Notes under the pieces: generated by a model
Seen by the model: only the letters and a program-made list of their open reading frames with translations
Told to the model about the DNA's origin: nothing
Databases searched by the model: none
Assembly: GCA_020137815.1 (NCBI GenBank)
Contig: CM035351.1
Span: 8,263,743-8,327,742 of the forward strand
Direction of reading: 5' to 3'
DNA: 64,000 bases
DNA from: Hormiphora californensis
Lineage: Eukaryota > Ctenophora > Tentaculata > Cydippida > Pleurobrachiidae
Position numbers and translations under genes: made by a program
In this document: positions 42,665 through 54,750 of the stretch, piece after piece
Layout of the letters: every line of letters starts with the position of its first letter
How positions within the stretch are numbered: the first letter of the stretch is position 1

Positions 42665-44227
42665 CAGGGTGTCCCATATATTCTCCGGGTCGGTTGGCGA
42701 GCTGTCACGCAAAAACGGTGATAGTTGTGTGAAAACAAACTGCGGGAGTGTGCTGGATTAATTCCTTCCTAACTGATGGCTTTGTTTTAAAATTAAATTT
42801 CAAAAGTTCATTTTTCATGAATGAACATTGCTGCCGTTCATTCATGAATTCTTAAATATTGTTTACCTTGAGTAAGTAACTTTTCTTTGGCTCGCAATTA
42901 TCTTTCCAATGAGCACCATAAAACTCAAATTTAACCACCAGGTCACATGACAGTTGAGAAAATGAACATGCATGATTTTGGCTCTTTTTGCGACTTTCAA
43001 TCGGCTGTATCACCGCAACCTTATCTCCAATCTTTTTGAAACTTTGGGTGAACATTGGATAAGCAAAGATCTTTGCTCACAAGAAAAATCAATGTCAAAA
43101 CTCAAAGTTCATTTTTAAGCTTTGGTAGTTCATTCCACTCATTCAGGAACCAACAACCCTAAAGTGATGAAAAGTGTTGGATTTTGTTTGGCCCATGTCC
43201 TGCAATGACAGAGAGGTGTAGTAACGTGTTTCCGAGCTAGTTAGTGGGTGCCATGTGATCATGACGATATCTGACACCTTCGTTGAGCAATAATTAAGAG
43301 ATTTTCTCAAATTAAAGCATGTGATTCGGGTCTTCTGCGATTGGTATCGTGCAGCAATCTTGAGAGATCTCATAGCACCACAAAAATGATGATAAGTTCA
43401 ATTAATTGAGTTGATTTATGATCAATAAGATTAAAACCGATGCCACATTGAACTCAACGACCATTTTCGATTAAAATTCAACTCATTTCATTGAACTAAC
43501 CATCATTTTTGAGGTGCTATGAGATCTCTTAACATTGCTGCACAATACCAATCGCAGAAAACCCAAATCACATGCTTGAATTCGAGAAAATCCCTTAATT
43601 ATTGCTCAACGAAGGTGTCAGATATCACCATGATCACATGACACCCACTAACTAGCTCTGAAACACGTCACTACACCTTTCTGTCATTGCAGGACATGGG
43701 CCAAACAAAATCCAACACTTTTCATCACTTTAGGGTTGTTGGTTCCTGAATGAGTGGAATGAACTACCAAAGCTTAAAAATGAACTTTGAGTTTTGACAT
43801 TGATTTTTCTTGTGAGCAAAGATCTTTGCTTATCCAATGTTCACCCAAAGTTTCAAAAAGATTGAAGATAAGGTAGCGGTGATACAGCCGATTGAAAGTC
43901 GCAAAAAGAGCCAAAATCATGCATGTTCATTTTCTCAACTGTCATGTGACCTGGTGGTTAAATTTGAGTTTTATGGTGCTCATTGGAAAGATAATTGCGA
44001 GCCAAAGAAAAGTTACTTACTCCAGGTAAACAATATTTAAGAATTCATGAATGAACGGCAGCAATGTTCATTCATGAAAAATGAACTTTTGAAATTTAAT
44101 TTTAAAACAAAGCCATCAGTTAGGAAGGAATTAATCCAGCACACTCCCGCAGTTTGTTTTCACACAACTATCACCGTTTTTGCGTGACAGCTCGCCAACC
44201 GACCCGGAGAATATATGGGACACCCTG
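42665..44227. mobile_element. 1.56-kb near-palindromic element with mariner-like ends
   Basis: Left end CAGGGTGTCCCATATATTCT is mirrored by AGAATATATGGGACACCCTG at the right, with TA on both sides (42663-42664, 44228-44229). Arms of about 750 bp run to a short centre near 43415-43470 and are highly similar. A 67-codon frame is present on both arms in mirror orientation (43055-42852 minus and 43837-44040 plus, starting MFTQSFKKI), differing at only a couple of residues. TA duplication and CAGGGTGTCCC termini fit the Tc1/mariner group. No DDE transposase seen. Confidence 0.8.
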
Positions 44228-44979
44228 TATAGTGTATATTGTATCGTTGAGAAATATATAATAACATTTCACTTGATATTGTTTCAAGTTGAGTTGAAAT
44301 TCATACTAAAAAGATTCGTTTTTCTTTTTTGATATCTGGAAATTCCATGGAGCCAAGTTCACGGTAAAAGGGACGCTGCCTCCATACCAGCATGGTATAT
44401 GTGCACTCCGGGAGCTGAACTGGCGGGGATCTGGATCGGGAACTGTTCCGGTTATGTCTGTCAGTTCCGGTTCGGCATTTGTTTACATCGCACGACGCGC
44501 GCACCATATATCCCATGTGGCGCGACACGCGCGCGGCTGCTGAAACGTTGTGCAACATCTCTTTGTACATCACACAGTTGCCGCGCCCTACAACACAGCC
44601 AAGTGTGAAGCATATGTCCACAACTCGTTTGCCTGCTCCTCCTACTCCATGAAATGTGACGTTGAGACGCTGCAACCGATCTCTCAATCGCATTCACTCT
44701 CTGAACAGGAAAAGAAATAGGCTTTTCTGAACATAAATAGCATAACTGTAGCATTTACAACAATTGCAACAAATTCTTCAATATATCCCTCTCCACAATA
44801 CTTTATCGAATATTATTCCCTCCTCCACAGATCCTGGCCAAGATAATTACACACTGCAGCACAGCTCACTTACACGATAAAACACAATGAAATAACACAG
44901 TCAATGTACAGTATACTTTTTTAGTTCACACATAGTGAGTGCTCTGTGAGACAGAGCAACATGTTACAATCCTCATTTC
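44228..44979. other. No recognised gene
   Basis: Between the palindromic element and the 3' end of the TBC1D10-type gene. A 130-codon minus-strand frame at 44693-44301 is open but resembles nothing I know and lacks splice support. Confidence 0.5.
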
Positions 44980-47383
44980 TCATCCGAATAGTTCCTTCAA
45001 CTTCGCTAACTGCTCCATGTGGGCATCCTTCAACTTCTTTTCACTTATATCAAGACTCAACATCTGAAAAAAGGCACAGATTAGCCGTTCAGTTACAGGC
45101 TAGCACATTTTATTTGCCAAATGCTCTCACTTACACACAAACTACAGACAGGATAAGTGAACACCCCCCCACCCCCCATTTACCTTTCCCACAAAGAAAT
45201 CTTCCTCTAGAAGTTCATTTGGTAGCTTGTACTTCAAATATTTGATTGCTTTGTCAAAACTGAAATTGCAAAGTTAATAATAGGAACTTTTAGAGTGGCT
45301 CCCTATAAAGTCAGTGTAGAGTAAAATTAATAGACTCTCACCTTTCACAGCTGTCCCTGACTTCTTTATCATTAAAGGCAAGCAACAGGACCGTAACACC
45401 AACTTTTATTAAAACTTTAACACCTGGGAGATTGGGGTAGTTAGTGGTAGCAGCGTTCAAAAGATCACGAAAACTGAGTAAAACTGCTGTATGCTGCTGC
45501 TGCAGTACTGAGTAGTGTGTGTGTATGTGTGTGTAGAGACACAGCTTCTATTGTATTACACTAGGGGAGACCATTAAATCACGTGACAAAACATTCCCTT
45601 TGTTTGCAGATCTACAGACAAAACTAATAGCACGGTGTGTCTATCTAATCTCTGTTATTTCGGTTACCTCCCACTTCTTTAATTGGGGTGCGACGTGCGT
45701 ATGACAAGCACCCCCCCCACTTTTCAAATGTTTCTCCTTCTTCCAATATTTTACACACTTCTGAGTGTGTTGTAGTACCCTGGCAAGTGCAAACACCAAG
45801 TCCCAAACCTCATTACGCGCCCGTGTTTCCGGGTTAAAAAGGGTCAAAACAGAAGGGAGAGAGAGGGAGACAGACAGAGACAGAGAGGGACAGAGAGATG
45901 TGAGATACACATTACACACACACAACATCAATATGGCAGACAACTTCTACAACTCTAAATACACCTACATGACAGCTCTGTATCACAACCTACCTTCACA
46001 TAGGAACATGTCCCAAACCCTGAGCACAGTTTCCCAGGGCAGGGTCCGTGTATAAACACACATGAACCACTCCACAGAGTAAAATGTCGATTGTAATCCC
46101 ATCTCCTCCTGGTGGGGGGTTGAATTCGTGGAACTATAACAAGTATAGAAAATATTGCCTAGCTAGTAGCTAGACTCTGTTTCGCATTACAAATGTAAAG
46201 GAGTAGAGGGTTAGAACATAACAAAGAAAATAGGGAGATGTTGAAATACGTGGTACAAGAATCAAGATAGAAGATTATTCCAAAAAAGTGACTCAATGTG
46301 TCACATACCAGGAATGTTGTTATATCAGGATTTATACTCTGTACAATTGACTCCATAACTTTACCATCCAGCTGTATAGCTAGCAGTCCATCGCTGTAGT
46401 AACCAGGCAGGTACTTATCCAGTATTGAGACAAGGCACCAGAAGGCTTGTTCTGCTGGCATCAACATCAATAGTATACCCGCTATCGAACTCATACCCTG
46501 GGGGAGATGTGCGTGAGAAGTGTGTCTGTAGTTGAACTGCCTATAAAACAATGCTAGACAATGTTAGTTAATGTTACACAGTGCTAAACAATGTTAGATA
46601 ATTAATAACATTCTCAATATTGCCTAGTACCTGGCAGTAGCCCACTTTGGTATTGTAAACAGAGTAAGCACATAGCACTCTCTGCATCTCTATCTGACCC
46701 ATTCCACCCTCCTCTGCGAAGAGCTCGTGCATCTTGTAGGTCCTGTGCAGATCCTTCTCTATCGTCTCATTCCAGCTGGAGCTTTGGCTGGCTAACTCCT
46801 GGAATGTAATTAATTAACTAACTAATTAATTAATTAACTACAGGTTGGATATGATAGAAAGCATTCCAATCTAATACCTCGAATCTGCCCATGTTTTGCT
46901 GCTGAAGATTGGCCCCTCCACAAAGAGCCCTCCAGGCAGCAGCCCTCAGTGAGTGGGGAATCCCCTTCCTACAGCGGGCCTTAACTCGCCGGTAACTGCA
47001 AAAATAACACGAGGTGTTAGTGTTAGCAACAGAGAAGAGAGGTGTTAGTATAAGATGCAGTGTGATCAGAGTGAGAGAGATGCTTCATATTAGAGAATAA
47101 CAAACCTACATTACGTTTTCGTCTTCGAGAAGGTGGGTGGAAATATAATTTGGGGGAGACACTACAGTCAACAGTAACACATTTTACTTACTCATTAGAC
47201 ATGACGTTGTCCCAACTTCGAAGCATTTCAAACCATTTCTGTTCCCGTTCTCGGGATAGTGTCACACTGGGGTTCTTCGAGGAACTCGGTCCCTGTGGGG
47301 ATACTAAAACCGTATCTGTTTATTGTTTTTGGGTTAAACTCGTTACAGGTTCGTCTCTTTCGATCCTCCGCTGCTTCAAGCAT
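44980..47383 (-). CDS. TBC1D10: TBC1D10-type Rab GTPase-activating protein
   Basis: Eight minus-strand exons join in phase: 47383-47192, 46995-46878, 46798-46631, 46497-46309, 46108-45994, 45423-45342, 45259-45184 and 45063-44980 (stop TGA), about 340 aa. The TBC domain is complete and in family order: [31 protein letters not shown] with the catalytic Arg; VGYCQGMSS with the catalytic Gln; [20 protein letters not shown], characteristic of the TBC1D10/EPI64 branch; [20 protein letters not shown]; then [20 protein letters not shown] proteins stimulate GTP hydrolysis on Rab GTPases; this branch is linked to Rab8/Rab27/Rab35-type targets in vertebrates. The first exon starts [17 protein letters not shown] and has NRYGF but changes frame at GGGG 47269-47272; dropping one base restores [13 protein letters not shown]. 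The long C-terminal tail of vertebrate members is absent. Confidence 0.85.
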
Positions 47384-48513
47384 GGCTATAATATGTGTTA
47401 CACAGTGATCTTTTAGCATGTAGAAAAGAGTGAGAATATGTTTTAGCTTAGTATAGACTTTTAAAGTAGAATATTACTGTAGCCAGCACATTTTAAAACA
47501 ATGAAAAGAAATATAATAATTAATTTAGTCTTCAATCTAGTTAACAGCATAGTTGTACAGCTTTATTGCTATCTGATCTCTAATCTCGGAGCGGGCCCAA
47601 GTTCGGTTTTCTAGTTAACAGATTGTTCTACGGTAGAGCCAAGTTTCGACAGCAAGTTAAAACTGTAAAGTAAAACCTTAACTTAAAAGGTCCTCACTTT
47701 GGTTTCGACTCAAAACGTTTTAGTAATTTCCGTTTCCCAAATCCCACGGCCAATGGGCATAGCTCCACCCCCAGCCCCTAATGATACAGATTTGAAATTT
47801 TGAGGTTTGAAAGATGATAAAGTCGGATTTTTTGAAGTTGTCACCTCCCCCTTTCACGCACGGCGTTGTATTCGCGCGTGACAGCCCCCACTTGCTCTTA
47901 CTTTTGGGGCAAAAGCCACATGTCAACGGGAAGAGCATATTTTTTTCCGTTAAGTTTTTGTTTGACAAAATTGGTCAAGAAACAAAGTCTCTATATCATG
48001 AAGGGGGCCTTTTTAGTTTGGGTTTTACTTCAGGACCAAAAAAGAAAAATAGGTTAAAAAAATGTTAAAGTGCGTTTCAAACGACTTGACCTGATTCCTG
48101 GAAATTCAGGATTTCCCCTTTGTAAATACACGCGCAATGCGCCAAATTCCAAGAATTACGGGTCAAGTCGCTTGAAACGGACTTTAAAAAAGGTGTCATG
48201 TGATGAAAGTTTTCATTTGCATTTGCAATAATAACTTTTTGCGGTGCTGTTTGTGGAAATAAACGTAAGGCGTGAATATTTATTGAATATTCGCGCCGCA
48301 AATTAAGCCGCGCGGTATAATTTGCAATTGCAATGTAAACATTTGGTGTTTGCGGTTTTTTGTGTGTTTATTTTTCGGTTTTTCCCTTTTTTTTATCTCG
48401 ACCACTTTTTCCCGAAGTTTTTCCTTGTTATTCTTTGTTTTTTGGCTTTAAAGGAACACTGAGCTATATTTTCTGAATGCCCCATCATACTCTGTTATTT
48501 AAATTGTATATGC
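47384..48513. promoter_or_regulatory. Upstream region of the TBC1D10-type gene, with one MITE
   Basis: No gene is seen. The promoter of the minus-strand gene probably lies just above 47384, though no motif can be named. A short inverted-repeat element is at 48064-48187. Confidence 0.3.
48064..48187. mobile_element. MITE with TTAA ends, about 124 bp
   Basis: TTAAAGTGCGTTTCAAACGA at the left is mirrored at the right by TCGCTTGAAACGGACTTTAA (one substitution in the outer 15). The TTAA tetranucleotides at both ends could be a piggyBac-like target duplication or part of the inverted repeat. Confidence 0.65.
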
Positions 48514-49201
48514 ATGGAATCAATACCAGATGAGGAACAAGAGGGCTTCCTACCGGCACGAAACACCACTCGCTATCTCTTCAAGCTGCTATCGACCGTT
48601 CATGAAACACGCAGAAGAAAGCTGACAGCCTTTCTGTTGTGTATAGATTTCCAAAAAGCTTTTGACTCAGTTCCCCATGAATGTTTGATTGTGAAGCTCC
48701 AATGGAGCTGCTCCATAAACTTGGAATCAATGGAATGCTGTTGAACCTTATCGACAACATGCTTTCACAAAGAAGTGTTCGTTTGAAGATCAATGGAGTT
48801 CTTGGCCCACTCCGTAGGTGTGGAAGAGTAGGCCTTCCCCAGGGGGCAGTCCTCTCTCCAATCCTATTCATTCTCTACATCTCTGACTTACTCTGCACCA
48901 AAAATCTGCCGGAGGAGGTGAGATGTAGGACTGAAGCATTCAAGTTCGCCGACGACGGATCTGTATTGGTTTTTGGAGACCAGACTCAATGCGAGAGAAC
49001 TATGGCAATAGTTTTGGACTACATTCACAACTGGTGTCGGAAGTGGAGACTAGCGGTGAACTGTGATAGAAATAAAACAGAGATTGTCATCATCAGACCA
49101 AGGGGTTCATCAGATGATAGTGCATCACCTCAGCAACTGAAGATTGGAAATAAAGTTGTCTCTTTTGCCAAGAATAGTAAAGTCCTTGGGGTTTACATTG
49201 A

Positions 49202-51282
49202 CTAGAGTACCCGTTTGCTGGGAACCCGTGACCTGGTAAATGGTAATTTACCCTCATATAACCGGTGACATTTGTGTTTGATTTTTAAAAGATAATTTGT
49301 TTGTTCCTGAGTCTCATAGTAGGAGCGGTTAGATCAGCACGTGCAGAAAGTCGCGCGACGCGCGCCACCCTAATAGTAATCTCAGGTTACTCTCACGGCT
49401 TCATTTCGCATCCAATCCAAAAGTGACCTTCATAAAACCTGTAGATCTCCTCAAGGAGAAGCGAAAACTTGAGGGACATTTCTTGATTGGATGCGACCTC
49501 GAGGAGCTATGACAATGCGCAAAAAGGGGTGGCACGCGACTTTAACCACGTGGTGATATAAGGCCAGCGTTAAAATCTGGGTGTTTGGTGAGTGCTGACA
49601 AACGGTTTTTTAGGGTTAGGGCTAAAGTAGGGTTAGGGTTAGGGCTGGGGTTTGGGTTGGGGTTAGGCCTTGACATTTCCTACCAGATAAACTTTGAATT
49701 AGCCAAAACGGTTGAGTGGTTTGGCGGTTAGAGCCATTTTAGTGAATCAACTTTTTTGGCAGCGCGCACCTGTAAACAGGCCACCAAACACCTTGGAATG
49801 CGCTGCAGCCCCCTCATGCGCGCACCCCCGCAACGAGGGGACTGGAGGGAATGCCGCGCGCGCGTTTGGCCTGAGCCCGGCTGGGTCGAAAATAACTTTG
49901 CGGTCGAAAAAACGGCGGTGCTTATAACTTTGGCCCCTGAAGTCCGTTTTGCTTGATTCTTTCACTAGCTGTTAGATCTGACAATTATCTACCTTGCTGT
50001 TTTTGAGAGAAGTTAATTGGACTTGAGGAGGCTGAGCAATAGCCGTTCAAAGATTGGTTGTTTTCAAAAAGTGACGTCACAGGTCCCTGCAGGGACACTT
50101 TGTTTCAAATTTGAATTAAAATCTCGAATTTTTTATTTTACCGCACTCGATTTTGCGGAGTTTGGTTCATATCTCCTGTTCCTGATAAGATAGAGACCTG
50201 AAACCGGTTGCATTTAAAAGCTGTTATCTTCCTCTTTCCAACGCTACCAAAACGATTTCTGTACCTTATCTGGAACCGGAGATATGATTGATTATGTATT
50301 CCCCCTAGCGCGGTATTCCCTCCAGGCCCCTTATATTATATTATAAGGGGCCTGCAACGTATGCCAACCAAACACCCAGATCGTAACGGCGCCCGTGATA
50401 TAACCGCTCCTATACTCCATTTTTTTTCAACTGTTCACCCCCCAAAGTCGTGCGCGGAATTGTTTTGCGCGTTTATCACATGTTAACGTGTAGCGCGCGC
50501 CACCCAAATTCTAATTTTTATTAAATTTCAGTTTTTGGGTGAACAGTTGAAAAAAAATGGACTTTACACATTGGGTTTTTGAAAAAACGGCCATTACAAT
50601 TTTGGCGAGGCGGGTAAATCATTTATTGTAACGCGCGAATTTTCCCAAAAAAGCACTGCTTTTTTACGCCGCGCGCGGAACCTAAAATTACGCGCGCAGT
50701 GTAAAATTTTAAAATTCATTGAAAATTTCCTCGCGTTTTATGTCGCCAAAAAAAGTCGACGAAAAATTCCAAATTCGTGAATTATAAGAACTCCGGTCAG
50801 TTCTCATCTTGCCAATCCGTTTTCCGGGAACCCCTGGCCAAAGGACATTAAAATTCACATACCGACCAAGTTTCATATCGATTGGATAAGATTTTGGGTG
50901 GCTACGGTGAAAAATATCGTATTTTTGGCATTTTTAACTTTCCCGACGCGATTTACGACCCTTAAACATTGAGTTACGGGAAATCGCTATCAAGTAAAAT
51001 GAAGTTCAAACGATTCTCTTTCCCCACTATTGCGTTAGTTTTTTATTTAGAGCCGTTTTTAGGGTCTTAGAAGCGTTTGAAAAATGTAAGTCTTTTTGTC
51101 GCAATGACGTCACCCCGTGACGTCACTGCTGTAAAGATCGGATCAAAAATCTGAGCCCGTACTTACACCCGCCTTGGTCCAAAGTACCAGTGTACAAATT
51201 TTCAGGGGTCTAGCTCAAAAACTGTAGGAGGAGTAGGGAGAAAACAATTATCGGACTAACATTTTGGAAATTATTATATGGA
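49202..51282 (-). mobile_element. Helitron-like element, 2.08 kb, non-autonomous
   Basis: On the minus strand it starts TCCATATAATAATTTCC and ends GGGTACTCTAG. It is inserted, together with the next copy, between A and T of the LINE (GGTTACTA / TCAATG) with no target duplication. TC...CTAG ends and A|T insertion are Helitron hallmarks. A strong subterminal 3' hairpin is not obvious, and no Rep/helicase frame exists. The interior contains telomere-like TTAGGG runs (49609-49668, plus strand), a hairpin at 50329-50354 and repeated CGCGCG-rich segments. Confidence 0.7.
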
Positions 51283-52055
51283 CTAGAGTACCCGTTTGCT
51301 GGGAACCCGTGACCTGGTAAATGGTAAGTTATCCTCATATAACCGGTGACATTTGTGTTTAATTTTTAATTTTGGCGAGGCGGGTAAATCATTTACTGTA
51401 ACGCGCGAATTTTCCTAAAAAAGCGCTGCTTTTTTACGCCGCGCGCGGAACCTAAAATTACGCGCGCAGTGTAAAATTTTAAAATTCATTGAAAATTTCC
51501 TCGCGTTTTATGTCGCCAAAAAAAAAGTCTACGAAAAATTCCAAATTCGTGAAGTATATGAACTCCGGTCAGTTCTCATCTTGCCAATCCGTTTTCCGGG
51601 AACCCCTGGCCAAAGGACATTAAAATTCACATAACGACCAAGTTTCATATCGATTGGATAAGATTTTGGGTGGCTACGGTGAAAAATATCGTATTTTTGG
51701 CATTTTTAACTTTCCCGACGCGATTTACGACCCTTAAACAATGAGTTACGGGAAATCGCTATCAAGTAAAATGAAGTTCAAACGATTCTCTTTCCCCACT
51801 ATTGCGTTAGTTTTTTGATTTAGAGCCGTTTTTAGGGTCTTAGAAGCGTTTGAAAAATGTAAGTCTTTTTGTCGCAATGACGTCACCCCGTGACGTCACT
51901 GTTGTAAAGATCGGATCAAAAATCTGAGCCCGTACTTACACCCGCCTTGGTCCAAAGTACCAGTGTACAAATTTTCAGGGGTCTAGCTCAAAAACTGTAG
52001 GAGGAGTAGGGAGAAAACAATTATCGGACTAACATTTTGGAAATTATTATATGGA
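51283..52055 (-). mobile_element. Internally deleted Helitron-like copy in tandem, 0.77 kb
   Basis: This copy abuts the previous one with no spacer, head to tail (minus strand ...CTAG directly followed by TCCATATAAT). It keeps about 86 bp of the CTAG end and about 685 bp of the TC end, matching 49202-49288 and 50598-51282 with few differences. The middle ~1.3 kb is missing. Confidence 0.75.
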
Positions 52056-52822
52056 TAGTAACCTAAATTTCATGACTCATGCTGCTGATGTACTGAAAAG
52101 ATGCTGGTTTAACTGGAACACATTAACCTCAATGACTGGTCGACTGACAGGGATTAACAGTTCGGGGCTTTCGCTACTATTCAGAACAGTAATCTTGACA
52201 AAGATCCTTTATGCAGCACCAGTTTGGTTAAGACAGCGAACGGACTTCTTCGGAGATCTTCTTTCCCGAGCACGGCTGAAGATAACAGGGGGACAAGTTC
52301 ACATAGCCAAACCTCTGTCAGAACTCCTAGCATGCGTGCCTCCTATTGACGTTCTTGTGGAAACAGTGGTAACCAAATTTGTCCTAAAAGGCCTTGCAGC
52401 TAAAGATAATATATCAGCTAAACTACTACAAATTGAAGCGGAACAAAATCATGTGTTCTTCTGGCAGATTGCTGCTACCAAAAGATATTTGGTTTGGAAG
52501 TCGACTCAACTAGACGGTGTCCAGATCCAGGATTCTAACAGAGATTCAATCAGAACTATTAACTTGGGAAGTTTAGAGCCAGACACTTTCCTGTACTCAA
52601 AAGAGGAAATGAGACAGTACACATGTAGTTTATGGGACTGGTCACTCAAATCATCGATTAACCATTTGACTCGAGATGACCCTTTCAGCATACTTCCTAT
52701 TCACTCTCAAGAAGAACTCGCCAACCTTATCAACTCAGAGGCCACTTTGGATTTCCCCATAATTCCAAGAAACATGTCCCGACAGAACTCATCTCAGGTC
52801 TTAGACTTTGTACATGGCAGAT

Positions 52823-52972
52823 TGTTGTGGCTTGCGCGTGAGTAATACTGAGAATACTCCGCAAGCAATCTGTGTGATATATATAACGATCGATTTTGTG
52901 ATATCGTTGTTCTTTCTTCTACTTTCTCAAACTCCTGTGTATCACTTTGCTCAGTTCCAGACACACGCATCA
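52823..52972 (+). repeat. 5' LTR (150 bp)
   Basis: TG...CA boundaries; its first 62 bases recur at 54689-54750. The 3' limit is inferred from the adjacent primer-binding-site candidate. Confidence 0.65.
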
Positions 52973-54688
52973 GAATGGCGACGAGGATCAATGTGTATTT
53001 GTGATCTTTCTCGGACAGTTTATTCAGTATGCAGCAGGTTTTGTTGTGAGCATACTAGGTGTGTTCAGCCTGTGTGCAGGAGAAGATCGGCGGAGAGGTG
53101 TGGTGTTAATGGACTACGTTGTGATCGTGTAGTGCCAGGTGAGAGGAACTGTGTTGTGTTCTCAGGAGACGATCGGTGGAGAGGTGAGTTGGACCCGGAT
53201 TCTCTACGTGTATTTGCTGGAATTCGTGACGGTCTGAGATGTGTCTGTCGATGTAAGACACGCGGTGTGTGTAACGACTCTCAGTTCGTGGGAGAGTGGC
53301 CTCTGGGAGGTATTGGCACCGTTTACCCCCTGTTGTTGTTGTGGAGGGTGATCTCTAGACCATGGGTGTTTTTATTCGGGCAACTTCTATGTGAGGAGGA
53401 AGGATTGCCGTGTCCCTGTTTGCTACGTTGGATTGCAGAGGGAGTCACAGTTAGCAGTGTTTGTGTACCGACCAGCTTTGTTGTGGACGTTGGTTCGGTG
53501 TTCCTCAGTGATGTGGAGAGCGAGGAACAACCTGAGTTATGTAACCTCCTACGTTGTGGAGTGGCGGAGAACTCAGTTAGTAATTGTACATGTGGTCCCG
53601 GTGTTGTAGTGGGATTCACAAATTGCAGCAGCCCTGTGGATGTTAGAGGGTGTGCTGGGAGCTCTCAGAAGAGAGGTGAAATGTGTCTAGAGGAACCTTG
53701 TGCAGAGAGAGGTTGGAGATCCTGTGTACCTTGTGCGGAGAGAGGTTGGAGATCCTGTGTACCTTGTGCTGAGGAAGGTTGGAGATCCTGTGTACCTTGT
53801 GCTGAGGAAGGTTGGATTGTCCTGGTTACCTTGTGCTGAGAAAGGTTGGATATGTACTGCAGCCTTCATTGTGTGTGTGGGAAGGACTGTATGTTTAGTG
53901 GACATTGTGTTGAGGTAGCACCTTGTGTTATGTGTACCTTGTGTGAACAATATCAAAGAACTTAGTCACCATACCAATATGGACTTGGAGAGAGATGTGA
54001 CTAGAGTTGTAGTGCGAGTGAAATTGAGATACTCGAGGATAGTAGATCTCTATGAATGTAGAATTGAGTTGCGAGAGAGAGAGATCAGAGCGAGAATCTC
54101 AGAGATAGAGATGTTTGAAAACAGTAGATCTCTGTGACTGTAGAATTGTGTTACGAGAGAGAGATCAGAGCGAGAATCTCAGAGATGGAGATGTTTGAGG
54201 ATATTAGATATCTGAGTTGAGTTTTAGCTCTTCGTTTGTACCCCTTTTTATGATCTTGTGATATAATAGAGCCTGTGTGTGGTGTCTAGTTATTCAGTGT
54301 GTGTGGAGAGAAAGGTGTTAGGTGGTCTGTCAGACAAGTTTTGGCAAGTTGGATCGTGGCCAGGTCTGGGCAGTGAGAGAGCTAGTTGACTGTCAGTGTT
54401 AGGGCAGGTTGTAGCATGCCTAGCCTGTGTGTGTGAGAGAGCGATCTGTCGGGTCTCTGTCTCTGTGTGAGAGAGCTGTGTGCGCGGTGTGTTTTGTGCA
54501 CGATGTTTGAGGTGAGCTCTATAGAAAGTTGTAGTTGTTAGCATTTCAGCGTCGTGGTCTGTTCCCGCCACGCGCGGGCCCTGTGTTAGTTCGTGAGGTC
54601 GGAGTTGATTTTGGAGACGGTGTGCGAGAGACGTCATGTTAGTCTGTATTTTGAGGGATGTTTGGAGCCTCAGAAGGAGTGAGAAGGG

Positions 54689-54750
54689 TGTTGTGGCTTG
54701 CGCGTGAGTAATACTGAGAATACTCCGCAAGCAATCTGTGTGATATATAT
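54689..54750 (+). repeat. Truncated 3' LTR (62 bp)
   Basis: Matches the first 62 bases of the 5' LTR, then switches at ATATAT into the inverted copy. Confidence 0.8.

Noticed and set aside
42852-44040. Mirrored 67-codon frames taken as host genes
   Set aside because: Both lie in the arms of a palindromic transposable element; kept only as an observation on that element.
44301-44693. 130-codon minus-strand frame, and an overlapping 97-codon one
   Set aside because: No homology recognised, no splice continuity, and frames on several strands overlap.
49712-49965. Short frames in the Helitron-like element
   Set aside because: Overlapping on both strands in CG-rich DNA, with no Rep or helicase motifs.
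52808-53839. 343-codon Cys-rich frame with an 11-residue repeat (PCAERGWRSCV)
   Set aside because: It starts in LINE sequence and runs through the LTR and primer-binding site, so it cannot be a native gene. The 33-bp repeat belongs to the retroelement body.
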